A DNA stretch of 11,655 bases from an uncultured Ruminococcus sp. (GTDB taxonomy: Bacteria; Bacillota; Clostridia; Oscillospirales; CAG-272), in contig CACZSP010000057.1 of the NCBI GenBank assembly GCA_902783905.1, positions 1 through 11,655 on the forward strand, given 5' to 3'. Position numbers and translations under genes: made by a program. Positions 1 through 5,970 of this stretch are shown here, piece by piece. The notes under the pieces are model-generated. The model was not told the DNA's origin and did not search any database. It saw only the letters and a list, made by a program, of their open reading frames with translations. The first letter of the stretch is position 1. Each line of letters begins with the position of its first letter.

Positions 1-209
1 GACGCGTTATATCTGAAGGTTTTCTGCTTTCCTGTCGGGGAGGTGGTGCAAACGGGGCCCGAGAGCTCGAACGCGCCGTTCTTTTCAGTGCATTCGGTGA
101 CTCCGATCTCGTCGATTCTGTCGCGGGGAATGAATTTTTTGAATAAAGATTTGGATTTCGTCATAAACTCTTTTGCTCTGACGTCTTTTGGCGCATCTTT
201 CTTTGCCAT
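1..209 (-). CDS. Unrecognised protein, 5' part only (runs off the left edge)
   Basis: Reading leftward from an ATG at 207-209, the frame stays open for 69 codons to the window edge. The start is well supported: GGAGGT (complement of 218-223) lies a few bases upstream, and a promoter with 17-bp spacing lies at 278-306. The visible N-terminus begins MAKKDAPKDVRAKEF and is rich in Lys, Asp and Arg. It contains a basic stretch (KSKSLFKKFIPRDR) and no signal peptide or membrane segment, so a cytoplasmic protein is likely. Two cysteines occur near residues 40 and 54. I do not recognise the family and cannot assign a function from this fragment. It is divergent from era, and the shared 268-bp gap holds several repeats that may bear on its control. 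That this is a real gene is fairly sure; its identity is not known. Confidence 0.72.
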   Translation of the reverse strand, partial: MAKKDAPKDVRAKEFMTKSKSLFKKFIPRDRIDEIGVTECTEKNGAFELSGPVCTTSPTGKQKTFRYNA

Positions 210-216
210 TTCCGAA

Positions 217-224
217 AACCTCCG
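217..224 (-). promoter_or_regulatory. Ribosome binding site of the left-edge minus gene
   Basis: On the minus strand this reads CGGAGGTT, ending 7 nt before the ATG at 209. It decides the start of the partial gene. The bases GGTTTTC that begin inside this site also occur in the 3' arm of the upstream leader hairpin (247-267), so the 5' arm of that hairpin could pair with either copy. Confidence 0.7.
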
Positions 225-246
225 TATTTGATAATAATAGCCGCAT

Positions 247-267
247 CGGAAAACCTGCGGTTTTCCG
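247..267 (-). promoter_or_regulatory. Perfect hairpin in the leader of the left-edge minus gene
   Basis: CGGAAAACC (247-255) and GGTTTTCCG (259-267) are perfect complements around a 3-nt loop. The minus-strand transcript should start near 271, so this 9-bp stem would form at the extreme 5' end of the mRNA, about 37 nt before the ribosome binding site. It could stabilise the 5' end, act as a DNA operator (it is also a dyad in the DNA), or take part in a switch with the ribosome binding site. There is no U-run after it, so a terminator is unlikely. Confidence 0.5.
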
Positions 268-277
268 AGTTTATTTA

Positions 278-306
278 ATTATACCATTTTTTATTCCGAT
301 TATCAA
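278..306 (-). promoter_or_regulatory. Sigma-A type promoter for the left-edge minus gene
   Basis: On the minus strand TTGATA (complement of 301-306) and TATAAT (complement of 278-283) are separated by exactly 17 bp. The -10 is perfect and the -35 matches 5 of 6. Transcription would start near 271 and give a leader of about 60 nt. Confidence 0.8.
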
Positions 307-328
307 TAGCGGGAAAGTAGTATTTCCA

Positions 329-342
329 TTTTCCGCGGAAAA
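329..342. promoter_or_regulatory. 14-bp perfect palindrome between divergent promoters (possible operator)
   Basis: TTTTCCGCGGAAAA is a perfect palindrome, lying 22 bp upstream of the minus-strand -35 and 66 bp upstream of the era -35. A looser GGAAA-6 nt-TTTCC dyad (312-327) sits beside it, and the same GGAAAA/TTTTCC half-sites recur in the leader hairpin at 247-267. A transcription factor operator is possible, but no bound family is recognised. Confidence 0.35.
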
Positions 343-408
343 AATGAATTGCTTCTAAAAAACTCAAATAAACCGCGAGGCGTATCCCGCCGTCCGCTCA
401 TTTTTTTC

Positions 409-437
409 TTGACTGAATGATAAATATATGATATTAT
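409..437 (+). promoter_or_regulatory. Sigma-A type promoter for the era-recO-mutS2 operon
   Basis: TTGACT (409-414) and TATTAT (432-437) are 17 bp apart, preceded by a run of seven Ts (401-407). Transcription would start near 444 and give a leader of about 34 nt before era. No other good promoter is seen ahead of recO or mutS2, which supports one shared transcript. Confidence 0.75.
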
Positions 438-477
438 ATTCCGGTAAGAATTTTTAATTATTCCGGAGCTGGAAAAC

Positions 478-1386
478 ATGAAAAAAACGGTTTTCGTATC
501 GATAGTCGGAAGACCGAACGTCGGGAAATCGACGCTGATGAACAGAATACTGGGCGAAAAAGTGGCGATCGTTTCTTCGAAGCCGCAGACAACGAGGGAA
601 TGCGTGCGCGGGATACTTACCCGCGGAGAGGATCAGTTCGTTTTTTTCGATACTCCGGGAATGCACAGAGCGCAGTCAAGACTCGGCGACTACATGGTGG
701 ACGCGGCGGAAAACGGGATGATGCAGGGCGACGTTGTGATGATTGTCGCCGACGTCACGCGTCAGCCGTCCGAGACCGAAAAGAAGGTCGTAAATTATTT
801 GAAAAAAAGCAAACGTCCTTCCGTACTTGTACTGAACAAGATCGATACCGCGAACCGGGAGACGATAGCGGCGACCATCGCCGCCTACGCCGCGATTCAC
901 AGCTTTGACGCCGTGGTTCCCGTCTGCGCGAAAAACGGTACGCACGTTGACGAGGTGCTGGACGAGCTGTCGCATTTTCTTCGCGAATCCGAATGGTTTT
1001 ATCCCGAAGACGAGATCACCGATCAGAGCATGCGCAGATACGCCTCCGAAATCGTCCGGGAAAAGCTTCTGAGGGCGCTCGACCGCGAGGTGCCTCACGG
1101 GATCGCCGTCGTTACGGAGGGCTATACCGAGGAGGAGGGCCTGACGAAGATCCGTTGCGAGATCATCTGCGAAAAGCCGGGGCACAAAAAGATAATTATC
1201 GGAAAAGGCGGGGAATTGATAAAGCGCGTCGGGACCTATGCAAGGGAAGAACTTGAAAAGGTCACCGGCGGCAAGGTCTACCTCGATCTCTGGGTCAAGG
1301 TAAAGGAAAACTGGCGCGACCGGGAGGGACTTGTCCGTACCCTGGGCTACGACAGGCGCGAATTCGAAAAGAAAGACGGCGAGTAA
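478..1386 (+). CDS. era: GTPase Era (ribosome assembly)
   Basis: Era is a GTP-binding RNA-binding protein that helps 30S ribosomal subunit maturation by contacting the 3' end of 16S rRNA. At 302 residues it matches the usual length of about 300. The GTPase motifs are all present: G1 GRPNVGKST (11-19), the G2 region PQTTR (36-40), G3 DTPG (58-61), G4 NKID (120-123) and a G5-like CAKNG. The C-terminal KH domain carries the GKGG loop at 242-245 and ends with the family pattern DLWVKVKENWR...LGYD. The ATG is preceded by GGAG at 465-468 with 9 nt spacing. It is the first gene of a packed operon: recO follows 3 nt after its TAA, the usual neighbour in Bacillota. Nothing is missing or unusual. Confidence 0.98.
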   Translation: MKKTVFVSIVGRPNVGKSTLMNRILGEKVAIVSSKPQTTRECVRGILTRGEDQFVFFDTPGMHRAQSRLGDYMVDAAENGMMQGDVVMIVADVTRQPSETEKKVVNYLKKSKRPSVLVLNKIDTANRETIAATIAAYAAIHSFDAVVPVCAKNGTHVDEVLDELSHFLRESEWFYPEDEITDQSMRRYASEIVREKLLRALDREVPHGIAVVTEGYTEEEGLTKIRCEIICEKPGHKKIIIGKGGELIKRVGTYAREELEKVTGGKVYLDLWVKVKENWRDREGLVRTLGYDRREFEKKDGE

Positions 1387-1389
1387 AAA

Positions 1390-2202
1390 GTGTCTGCTTC
1401 CGAATACTGCACAGACGGTCTCGTGATCCGGGCGGTCAATTCCGGAGAAAACGACAGACTTGTTACGCTTCTCACATCCGGCGGAAGGATAAACGTATCC
1501 GCGAAGGGCGCCCGCTCGCTGCGCAGCCGGCTTATGCCCGCCTGCTGCCCCTACGTGTGGGGTAATTATGAGATACGGGCAAAGGGCGATTACTGCTATC
1601 TTCACGACGCCTCGGTTTCGGAGGCCTTTCCTTCGATAGGCAAGGATATTTCTGCCATCTATCTCGCTCAGTATATCTGCGACGTCTGCTTTGAACTCAG
1701 CGCCCCCGGAGAGGACGCGGAGGACCTGTTGCGCCTGGCTCTCAACTGCCTTTACGCTGCAGATACGCGCCTACGTCCGTTCGATCAGATCAAGGGCGTT
1801 TTCGAGTTGAGGGCGGCGTGCCTTTCGGGATACGAACCCATGCTCGACTGCTGCCGCAGATGCGGAAAGAACGAAAACGGATTTTATTATCTTGACGTAA
1901 TGAACGGCGGAATCCTTTGTTCCGACTGCGCGAAAGGCGAACCGACGCTTCCCGCCGACGCAGCCGCGGGAGCCGTTCCCACAGACGAATTCGGTACCAG
2001 ATCGCTTCTCGTTCCGCTTACCGGCGCGGCGCTTGAGTCGGTAAGGTACTGTACCGCGGCGCCTGTCAAAAAGATGCTCGCGTTTTCTGTCGGCGAGGGG
2101 AAAGATCTTCGCTCCTTTTCCGACGCAGCCGAAACCTATCTTCTGTCTCATCTTGAAAGAGGTTTCTCTTCACTAAAAACTTATCATGAGGTTGCAAACT
2201 GA
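1390..2202 (+). CDS. recO: DNA repair protein RecO
   Basis: RecO is a recombination mediator that works with RecR to load RecA on SSB-coated single-stranded DNA in the RecFOR pathway. The 270-residue product fits the family. The N-terminus has the typical OB-fold opening (DGLVIRAVNSGENDRLVTLL), and a zinc-finger-like cluster occurs in the C-terminal part: CRRC at 155-158 and CSDC at 177-180. The start is a GTG 3 nt after the era stop codon. It has no strong Shine-Dalgarno, so translational coupling to era is likely. No in-frame ATG gives a better fit to the family N-terminus. The TGA overlaps the mutS2 ATG by one base. It is more divergent than Era, as is normal for RecO, but the position, length and cysteine pattern agree. 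Confidence 0.93.
   Translation: MSASEYCTDGLVIRAVNSGENDRLVTLLTSGGRINVSAKGARSLRSRLMPACCPYVWGNYEIRAKGDYCYLHDASVSEAFPSIGKDISAIYLAQYICDVCFELSAPGEDAEDLLRLALNCLYAADTRLRPFDQIKGVFELRAACLSGYEPMLDCCRRCGKNENGFYYLDVMNGGILCSDCAKGEPTLPADAAAGAVPTDEFGTRSLLVPLTGAALESVRYCTAAPVKKMLAFSVGEGKDLRSFSDAAETYLLSHLERGFSSLKTYHEVAN
2188..2192 (+). promoter_or_regulatory. Ribosome binding site of mutS2, inside recO
   Basis: GAGGT at 2188-2192 lies 9 nt before the mutS2 ATG (2202-2204), within the last codons of recO. With the TGATG stop/start overlap it supports this start and coupled translation. Confidence 0.6.
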
Positions 2203-4598
2203 TGCTGCTTGACGAAAGGACGGTTTCCGTCCTTGAATTTGATAAAATAATCGGAATGCTTGCGGAAAGAGCACGGACCGAGGGGGCGAGGAAGGCCTGC
2301 CTTGAACTGAGACCCGAGTCCGACCCCGTCGCCGTCACGCGCGCTCTCGGGCAGACCGATGCAGCGGTGGCACTTCTGCGGGAAAAAGGCCGACCGCCGT
2401 TCGGAAGAATAACCGACGTTTCCGGGCTTTGCGAGCGCGCCGACAAGGGTGCCGTGCTTATACCTCGCGAGCTCCTCGACGTTGCCGAGCTGCTCCGGGC
2501 ATGCCGCGGGCTGATCGATTATTCAAAGACGAACAGGACCTTCGAAACCGTCATCGACGAAATTTTTTCCCGTCTGGTTCCCGACAGACAGTTCGAGGAC
2601 AGAATCTGGAGAGCGATTCCGTCAGAGGATACTCTTGCGGACGACGCCAGCCCCGCGCTTGCCGACGTGCGCAGGAAGCTCCGCCGCGAGACCCTTCGCG
2701 TACGCGAGATTCTTAACAGATATACCGGCGGAGAGTATTCGAAATATCTGCAGGAAAACATCGTCACGATCAGAAACGGCAGATACGTGATTCCCGTCCG
2801 CGCCGAATGCCGCAACGAGATAAAGGGACTTGTTCACGACACTTCATCATCCGGTGCCACCTACTTCATCGAACCGATCGCGGTTGTCGAAGCGAACAAC
2901 GCGATAAGGGCGCTCGAAGCCGAGGAAAAGCGCGAAATCGAAAGGATCCTTTCCGAGTTTTCTTCCGAGGTAGCCGCTCGAAGACAGATACTTGAATACG
3001 ACAATCAGAACGCAGACGAGCTTGCGGTACTGTTTGCCAAGGCAGAGTTGTCCGAGCTTTTCGACTGCGTTTCGCCGAAGATCGAAACCAAAAAGAGAAT
3101 AATTGTTTATAACGGAGCCCGTCACCCGTTGATCCCGAAGGAAAACGTGGTACCCGTCGACGTGCGTCTCGGCGGGGAGTTCGACACGCTCGTTATAACC
3201 GGTCCGAACACCGGGGGAAAGACCGTCACGCTGAAAACGCTCGGACTTTTTTCTCTGATGGTTCAGTCGGGGCTGCGAATACCCGTAAAGGAAGGATCCG
3301 CGGTCTGCGTTTTCGATTCGGTCCTGGTCGATCTCGGAGACGCTCAGAGCATTGAGCGTTCGCTGTCGACGTTTTCTTCGCACATGGTCAATATCGTCGA
3401 TATCATAGATAAACTGACTGCCGATTCTCTCGTCCTTTTCGACGAGCTAGGTGCGGGAACCGATCCGATCGAAGGCGCCGCTCTTGCCATCGCCATTATC
3501 GAAGAGGTAAGGGGAAGCGGCGCGCTCTGCGCCGCCACTACGCACTATGCCGAACTGAAATCCTTTGCCATCGGAACGCCCGGCGTTTCAAACGCCTCCT
3601 GCGAATTCGACGTTGAGACCTTGAGACCGACCTACAGACTGAACATAGGAGCGCCCGGCAGATCCTGCGCCCTTGCAATATCCGAGCGCCTCGGGCTTCC
3701 GGCGCGGGTCATCGAACGGGCGAAAAGCGAGGTCGGCAGCGAGGACAGGCGCTTCGAGGAGGTCATCGACCGGCTGGAAGACGCAAGGATGGATGAGGAG
3801 AGGAGAATAGGAGAACTATCCCGAGAGCGCGCGGAGTTCGAAGAATACCGGCGCAGAACCGAGGAGGAGATAGCGAGAAAGTATTCGATCGCCGAAAAAA
3901 CGCTTGAGGACGCCTCGAAAAAAGCCGTGACGATGGTCGAAGGGGCGAGGATATCCAGCGAGTACGTCTTTTCTCAGCTTGACAGAGCGAAAAAGGCGAA
4001 GGACACCGAACGAGCCGCTGAGGAGCTTGAAGCGGCAAGACGCGCGGTGCGCGAGCATCTTCGCGCAAACGAAGACGTATACGATCCGGTCGAAACCGAA
4101 AAGGACGACGGGTACGTTCTTCCCAGACCTCTGAAAAAAGGCGACCGCGTATGGGTCTCCAACATACGCAGGGAGGGAGTCGTTTTGCAGGATCCCGACG
4201 CATCCGGGAAAATTACTGTCCTTGTCGGAAACGTCAGAACAAAGACGACGGTATCAAATCTCCGGCTGGCTTCGGACGTCGTCACCGTTACGGGAGAGGA
4301 CGGAAAAAAGAAGACGGCGCGCGAATACACGGCGACGGCTGTCAGCCGTTCGTGCAGTCCCGAGATCGATCTTCGCGGAATGACGGGCGACGAGGCATGG
4401 ACCGAAATCGACAGGTATCTTGACCAGGTAGTGCTGTGCGGACTGCAGTCGGTACGGATAATACACGGAAAAGGCACCGGCGCACTGCGCCAGTCGGTAT
4501 GGTCGCATCTGAAGGGCGATCGGCGCGTTGCATCTTTCAGGATAGGCCAGTTCGGCGAGGGGGACACCGGAGTCACCGTCGTCGAGATGAAAAAATGA
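2202..4598 (+). CDS. mutS2: MutS2 ATPase/endonuclease with Smr domain
   Basis: MutS2 is a MutS paralogue without the mismatch-recognition domain. Known roles in the family are suppression of homologous recombination and, in Bacillus, rescue of collided ribosomes. The 798 residues match the usual length of about 780-790. Domains in order: N-terminal core/lever helices (about 1-300); an ABC-type ATPase with Walker A GPNTGGKT (334-341), signature STFSSHM (389-395), Walker B VLFDELGAGTDP (411-422) and the switch histidine in TTHYAELK (446-453); a long charged coiled coil (about 510-625); a small beta-rich KOW-like segment (about 640-695); and a C-terminal Smr nuclease domain (about 721-798) with DLRG (723-726) and HGKGTG (755-760). 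All key residues are intact. The ATG overlaps the recO stop. It ends the era operon; 30 bp later a new promoter begins, with no clear terminator between. Confidence 0.98.
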   Translation: MLLDERTVSVLEFDKIIGMLAERARTEGARKACLELRPESDPVAVTRALGQTDAAVALLREKGRPPFGRITDVSGLCERADKGAVLIPRELLDVAELLRACRGLIDYSKTNRTFETVIDEIFSRLVPDRQFEDRIWRAIPSEDTLADDASPALADVRRKLRRETLRVREILNRYTGGEYSKYLQENIVTIRNGRYVIPVRAECRNEIKGLVHDTSSSGATYFIEPIAVVEANNAIRALEAEEKREIERILSEFSSEVAARRQILEYDNQNADELAVLFAKAELSELFDCVSPKIETKKRIIVYNGARHPLIPKENVVPVDVRLGGEFDTLVITGPNTGGKTVTLKTLGLFSLMVQSGLRIPVKEGSAVCVFDSVLVDLGDAQSIERSLSTFSSHMVNIVDIIDKLTADSLVLFDELGAGTDPIEGAALAIAIIEEVRGSGALCAATTHYAELKSFAIGTPGVSNASCEFDVETLRPTYRLNIGAPGRSCALAISERLGLPARVIERAKSEVGSEDRRFEEVIDRLEDARMDEERRIGELSRERAEFEEYRRRTEEEIARKYSIAEKTLEDASKKAVTMVEGARISSEYVFSQLDRAKKAKDTERAAEELEAARRAVREHLRANEDVYDPVETEKDDGYVLPRPLKKGDRVWVSNIRREGVVLQDPDASGKITVLVGNVRTKTTVSNLRLASDVVTVTGEDGKKKTAREYTATAVSRSCSPEIDLRGMTGDEAWTEIDRYLDQVVLCGLQSVRIIHGKGTGALRQSVWSHLKGDRRVASFRIGQFGEGDTGVTVVEMKK

Positions 4599-4628
4599 TC
4601 CGGCGCGAAACAAAATATCCGATTTGCC

Positions 4629-4657
4629 TTGAATTTTATCACAAGATATTGTATAAT
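4629..4657 (+). promoter_or_regulatory. Sigma-A type promoter for prs
   Basis: TTGAAT (4629-4634) and TATAAT (4652-4657) are 17 bp apart. Transcription would start near 4664 and give a leader of about 27 nt that contains the ribosome binding site. No terminator-like hairpin is seen between mutS2 and this promoter, so some read-through from the era operon is possible. Confidence 0.78.
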
Positions 4658-4676
4658 TTTATTAACAAAATACTTT

Positions 4677-4685
4677 AAGGCGGTG
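4677..4685 (+). promoter_or_regulatory. Ribosome binding site of prs
   Basis: AAGGCGGTG differs by one base from the ideal AAGGAGGTG and ends 5 nt before the ATG at 4691. It fixes that start. Confidence 0.65.
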
Positions 4686-4690
4686 CGGCT

Positions 4691-5851
4691 ATGAAAGACG
4701 AATTATTCGGTGAACTCGGGATTATTTCAATGGCGGGGTGCGAGCCCTTCGCATCCCAGGTCGACTCCTATCTCAAAAGATGGCGCAATACCGATCAGTC
4801 CTTCCTCATTCCCGCCGACTGTCCGAGATTCGGCAGCGGCGAAGGAAAGGGAATGATACACCGTTCGGTCCGCGGTACCGATCTTTTCATAATTTGCGAC
4901 ATGTTCAACTACGGCGTGACCTACAAGCTTCGCGGCAATCCGGTTCCGATGACTCCTGACGAACATTACGCCGATCTGAAGAGAATCGTCGGCGCCGTCG
5001 ACGGAAGAGCCCGCCGTATCTCGGTGATTATGCCGATGCTTTACGAGGGAAGACAGCACAAACGCACCAGCCGCGAGTCCCTCGACTGCGCCATGATGCT
5101 CCGCGAACTGGAGTTTTACGGAGTCCGCAATATTATTACGTTCGACGCGCATGACGACAGAGTCGCAAACGCCATACCCCTTATAGGTTTTGACAATTAC
5201 CGCCCGACCTATCAGATGGTCAAGGCGCTCGTGCGCGAAGTGCCCGACATCGTCTTTGACAAGGAACAGCTCGTCATCATTTCGCCCGACGAGGGAGCCA
5301 TGGGAAGGTGCATGTTCTTCTCCTCGGTCCTCGGTCTCGACGTCGGAATGTTCTACAAGAGGCGCGACTATTCGAGAATCGTCAACGGACGGAATCCGAT
5401 AGTTTCCCACGAATATCTTGGATGCGAACTCGAGGGCAAGGACGTAATAATCATCGACGATATGATTTCCTCGGGCGAATCTTTCTTCGACGTCGCCCGT
5501 CAGGTAAAGATGCGCGGAGCACGCAGGATATTCAATTTCGCCACCTTCGGACTGTTCACCGCCGGACTTTCGGGATTCGACCAGGCATACCGCGAAGGTA
5601 TCGTAAACAAGGTTTTCACAACCAATCTCGTATACAAGGATCCGGAAATCGATACGCGTCCGTGGCACTGCACCGTCAATATGTGCAAGTACGTCTCGTA
5701 TATAATAGATACGCTCAATCACGACGAATCGACCAGCGTCATACTGGATCCGGTAAAGAAGATCCACGCTCTTATGGACAGACATCAGGCGGAAGCCGTC
5801 GGTCAGATGAAGATCGACTTTTCATCCGCCGAAGGTTCCAATCAGCAATAA
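4691..5851 (+). CDS. prs: Ribose-phosphate pyrophosphokinase, long clostridial variant
   Basis: The expected reaction is ribose 5-phosphate + ATP to PRPP + AMP, feeding purine, pyrimidine, NAD, histidine and tryptophan synthesis in the cytoplasm. At 386 residues it is about 70 longer than the classical 310-320-residue enzyme. Recognisable parts: RFGSGEGK (46-53) where the classical enzyme has RF.DGE; RQHKRTSRES (121-130) matching the flexible catalytic loop RQD(R/K)K..SRE; FDAHDD (151-156) matching the catalytic D-L-H; the ribose-phosphate-side ISPDEGAMGR (197-206); and the PRPP loop DDMISSGES (256-264), where classical enzymes have DDMIDTAGT. The order of these landmarks is conserved, with extra N-terminal and C-terminal (about 315-386) segments. 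It has its own promoter. Family membership is clear. That it really makes PRPP is inference, since several signature residues differ. Confidence 0.9.
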   Translation: MKDELFGELGIISMAGCEPFASQVDSYLKRWRNTDQSFLIPADCPRFGSGEGKGMIHRSVRGTDLFIICDMFNYGVTYKLRGNPVPMTPDEHYADLKRIVGAVDGRARRISVIMPMLYEGRQHKRTSRESLDCAMMLRELEFYGVRNIITFDAHDDRVANAIPLIGFDNYRPTYQMVKALVREVPDIVFDKEQLVIISPDEGAMGRCMFFSSVLGLDVGMFYKRRDYSRIVNGRNPIVSHEYLGCELEGKDVIIIDDMISSGESFFDVARQVKMRGARRIFNFATFGLFTAGLSGFDQAYREGIVNKVFTTNLVYKDPEIDTRPWHCTVNMCKYVSYIIDTLNHDESTSVILDPVKKIHALMDRHQAEAVGQMKIDFSSAEGSNQQ

Positions 5852-5862
5852 ATTATCAATGC

Positions 5863-5898
5863 GGCGGCGCAAGATACGCCTGCGTGTCGCGCGCCGCC
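5863..5898 (+). other. GC-rich hairpin after prs (first of two)
   Basis: GGCGGCGC (5863-5870) pairs perfectly with GCGCCGCC (5891-5898). Inside the 20-nt loop GATACGC (5873-5879) can pair with GCGTGTC (5882-5888), with one G-U pair, making a long two-part stem. No T-run follows, so it is not a standard intrinsic terminator by itself. It could protect the 3' end of the prs transcript or pause polymerase. Confidence 0.45.
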
Positions 5899-5901
5899 CG
5901 G

Positions 5902-5939
5902 ATCGGCTCGCACCGCGTTGAACGGATGTCCGAGCCGAT
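5902..5939 (+). terminator. Second hairpin after prs, possible weak terminator
   Basis: ATCGGCTCG (5902-5910) and CGAGCCGAT (5931-5939) form a perfect 9-bp stem with a 20-nt loop. It is followed by TTGTATATTT, a broken rather than continuous U-run. It could be an inefficient terminator for prs or a leader structure ahead of the next gene, whose ribosome binding site begins 18 nt later. Confidence 0.35.
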
Positions 5940-5948
5940 TTGTATATT
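5918..5948 (+). promoter_or_regulatory. Weak candidate promoter for the large membrane protein
   Basis: TTGAAC (5918-5923) and TATATT (5943-5948) are 19 bp apart, longer than ideal, and overlap the second hairpin. It is the only promoter-like pair in the gap before the gene at 5971. The alternative is read-through from prs. Confidence 0.22.
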
Positions 5949-5956
5949 TGCAGATC

Positions 5957-5961
5957 AGGAG
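5957..5961 (+). promoter_or_regulatory. Ribosome binding site deciding the 5971 start
   Basis: AGGAG at 5957-5961 lies 9 nt before the ATG at 5971. The same reading frame is open for another 663 nt upstream, through prs in a different frame, so this site and the membrane helix just after the ATG are what fix the true start. Confidence 0.7.
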
Positions 5962-5970
5962 ACGAGAAAA

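Noticed and set aside
43..231. 62-codon plus-strand open frame at the left edge
   Set aside because: It is the complement of the better-supported minus-strand gene that has a promoter and ribosome binding site, while this frame has neither.
375..407. Hairpin-like GGCG/CGCC followed by seven Ts ahead of the era promoter, looking like a terminator
   Set aside because: The stem is only about 4 bp and no plus-strand gene lies upstream in view. The T-run more simply serves as an AT-rich element just before the era -35.
676..1605. 309-codon open frame antisense to era and recO
   Set aside because: It crosses the boundary of two certain genes, has no start signals and no family resemblance.
3974..4642. 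222-codon and overlapping open frames antisense to the mutS2 3' end
   Set aside because: The Ser/Arg/Thr-rich translations are shadows of the coiled coil and Smr coding region. The sense frame is intact and recognised.
4727..5785. 352-codon open frame antisense to prs
   Set aside because: It mirrors the codon pattern of prs, has no ribosome binding site or promoter and no recognisable domain. Long antisense frames are common opposite GC-biased third positions.
5308..5970. In-frame upstream extension of the large membrane protein (221 more codons)
   Set aside because: It lies almost wholly within prs in another frame, its translation is Arg/Ser-rich shadow sequence, and the ATG at 5971 has a good ribosome binding site followed by the basic tail and membrane helix.
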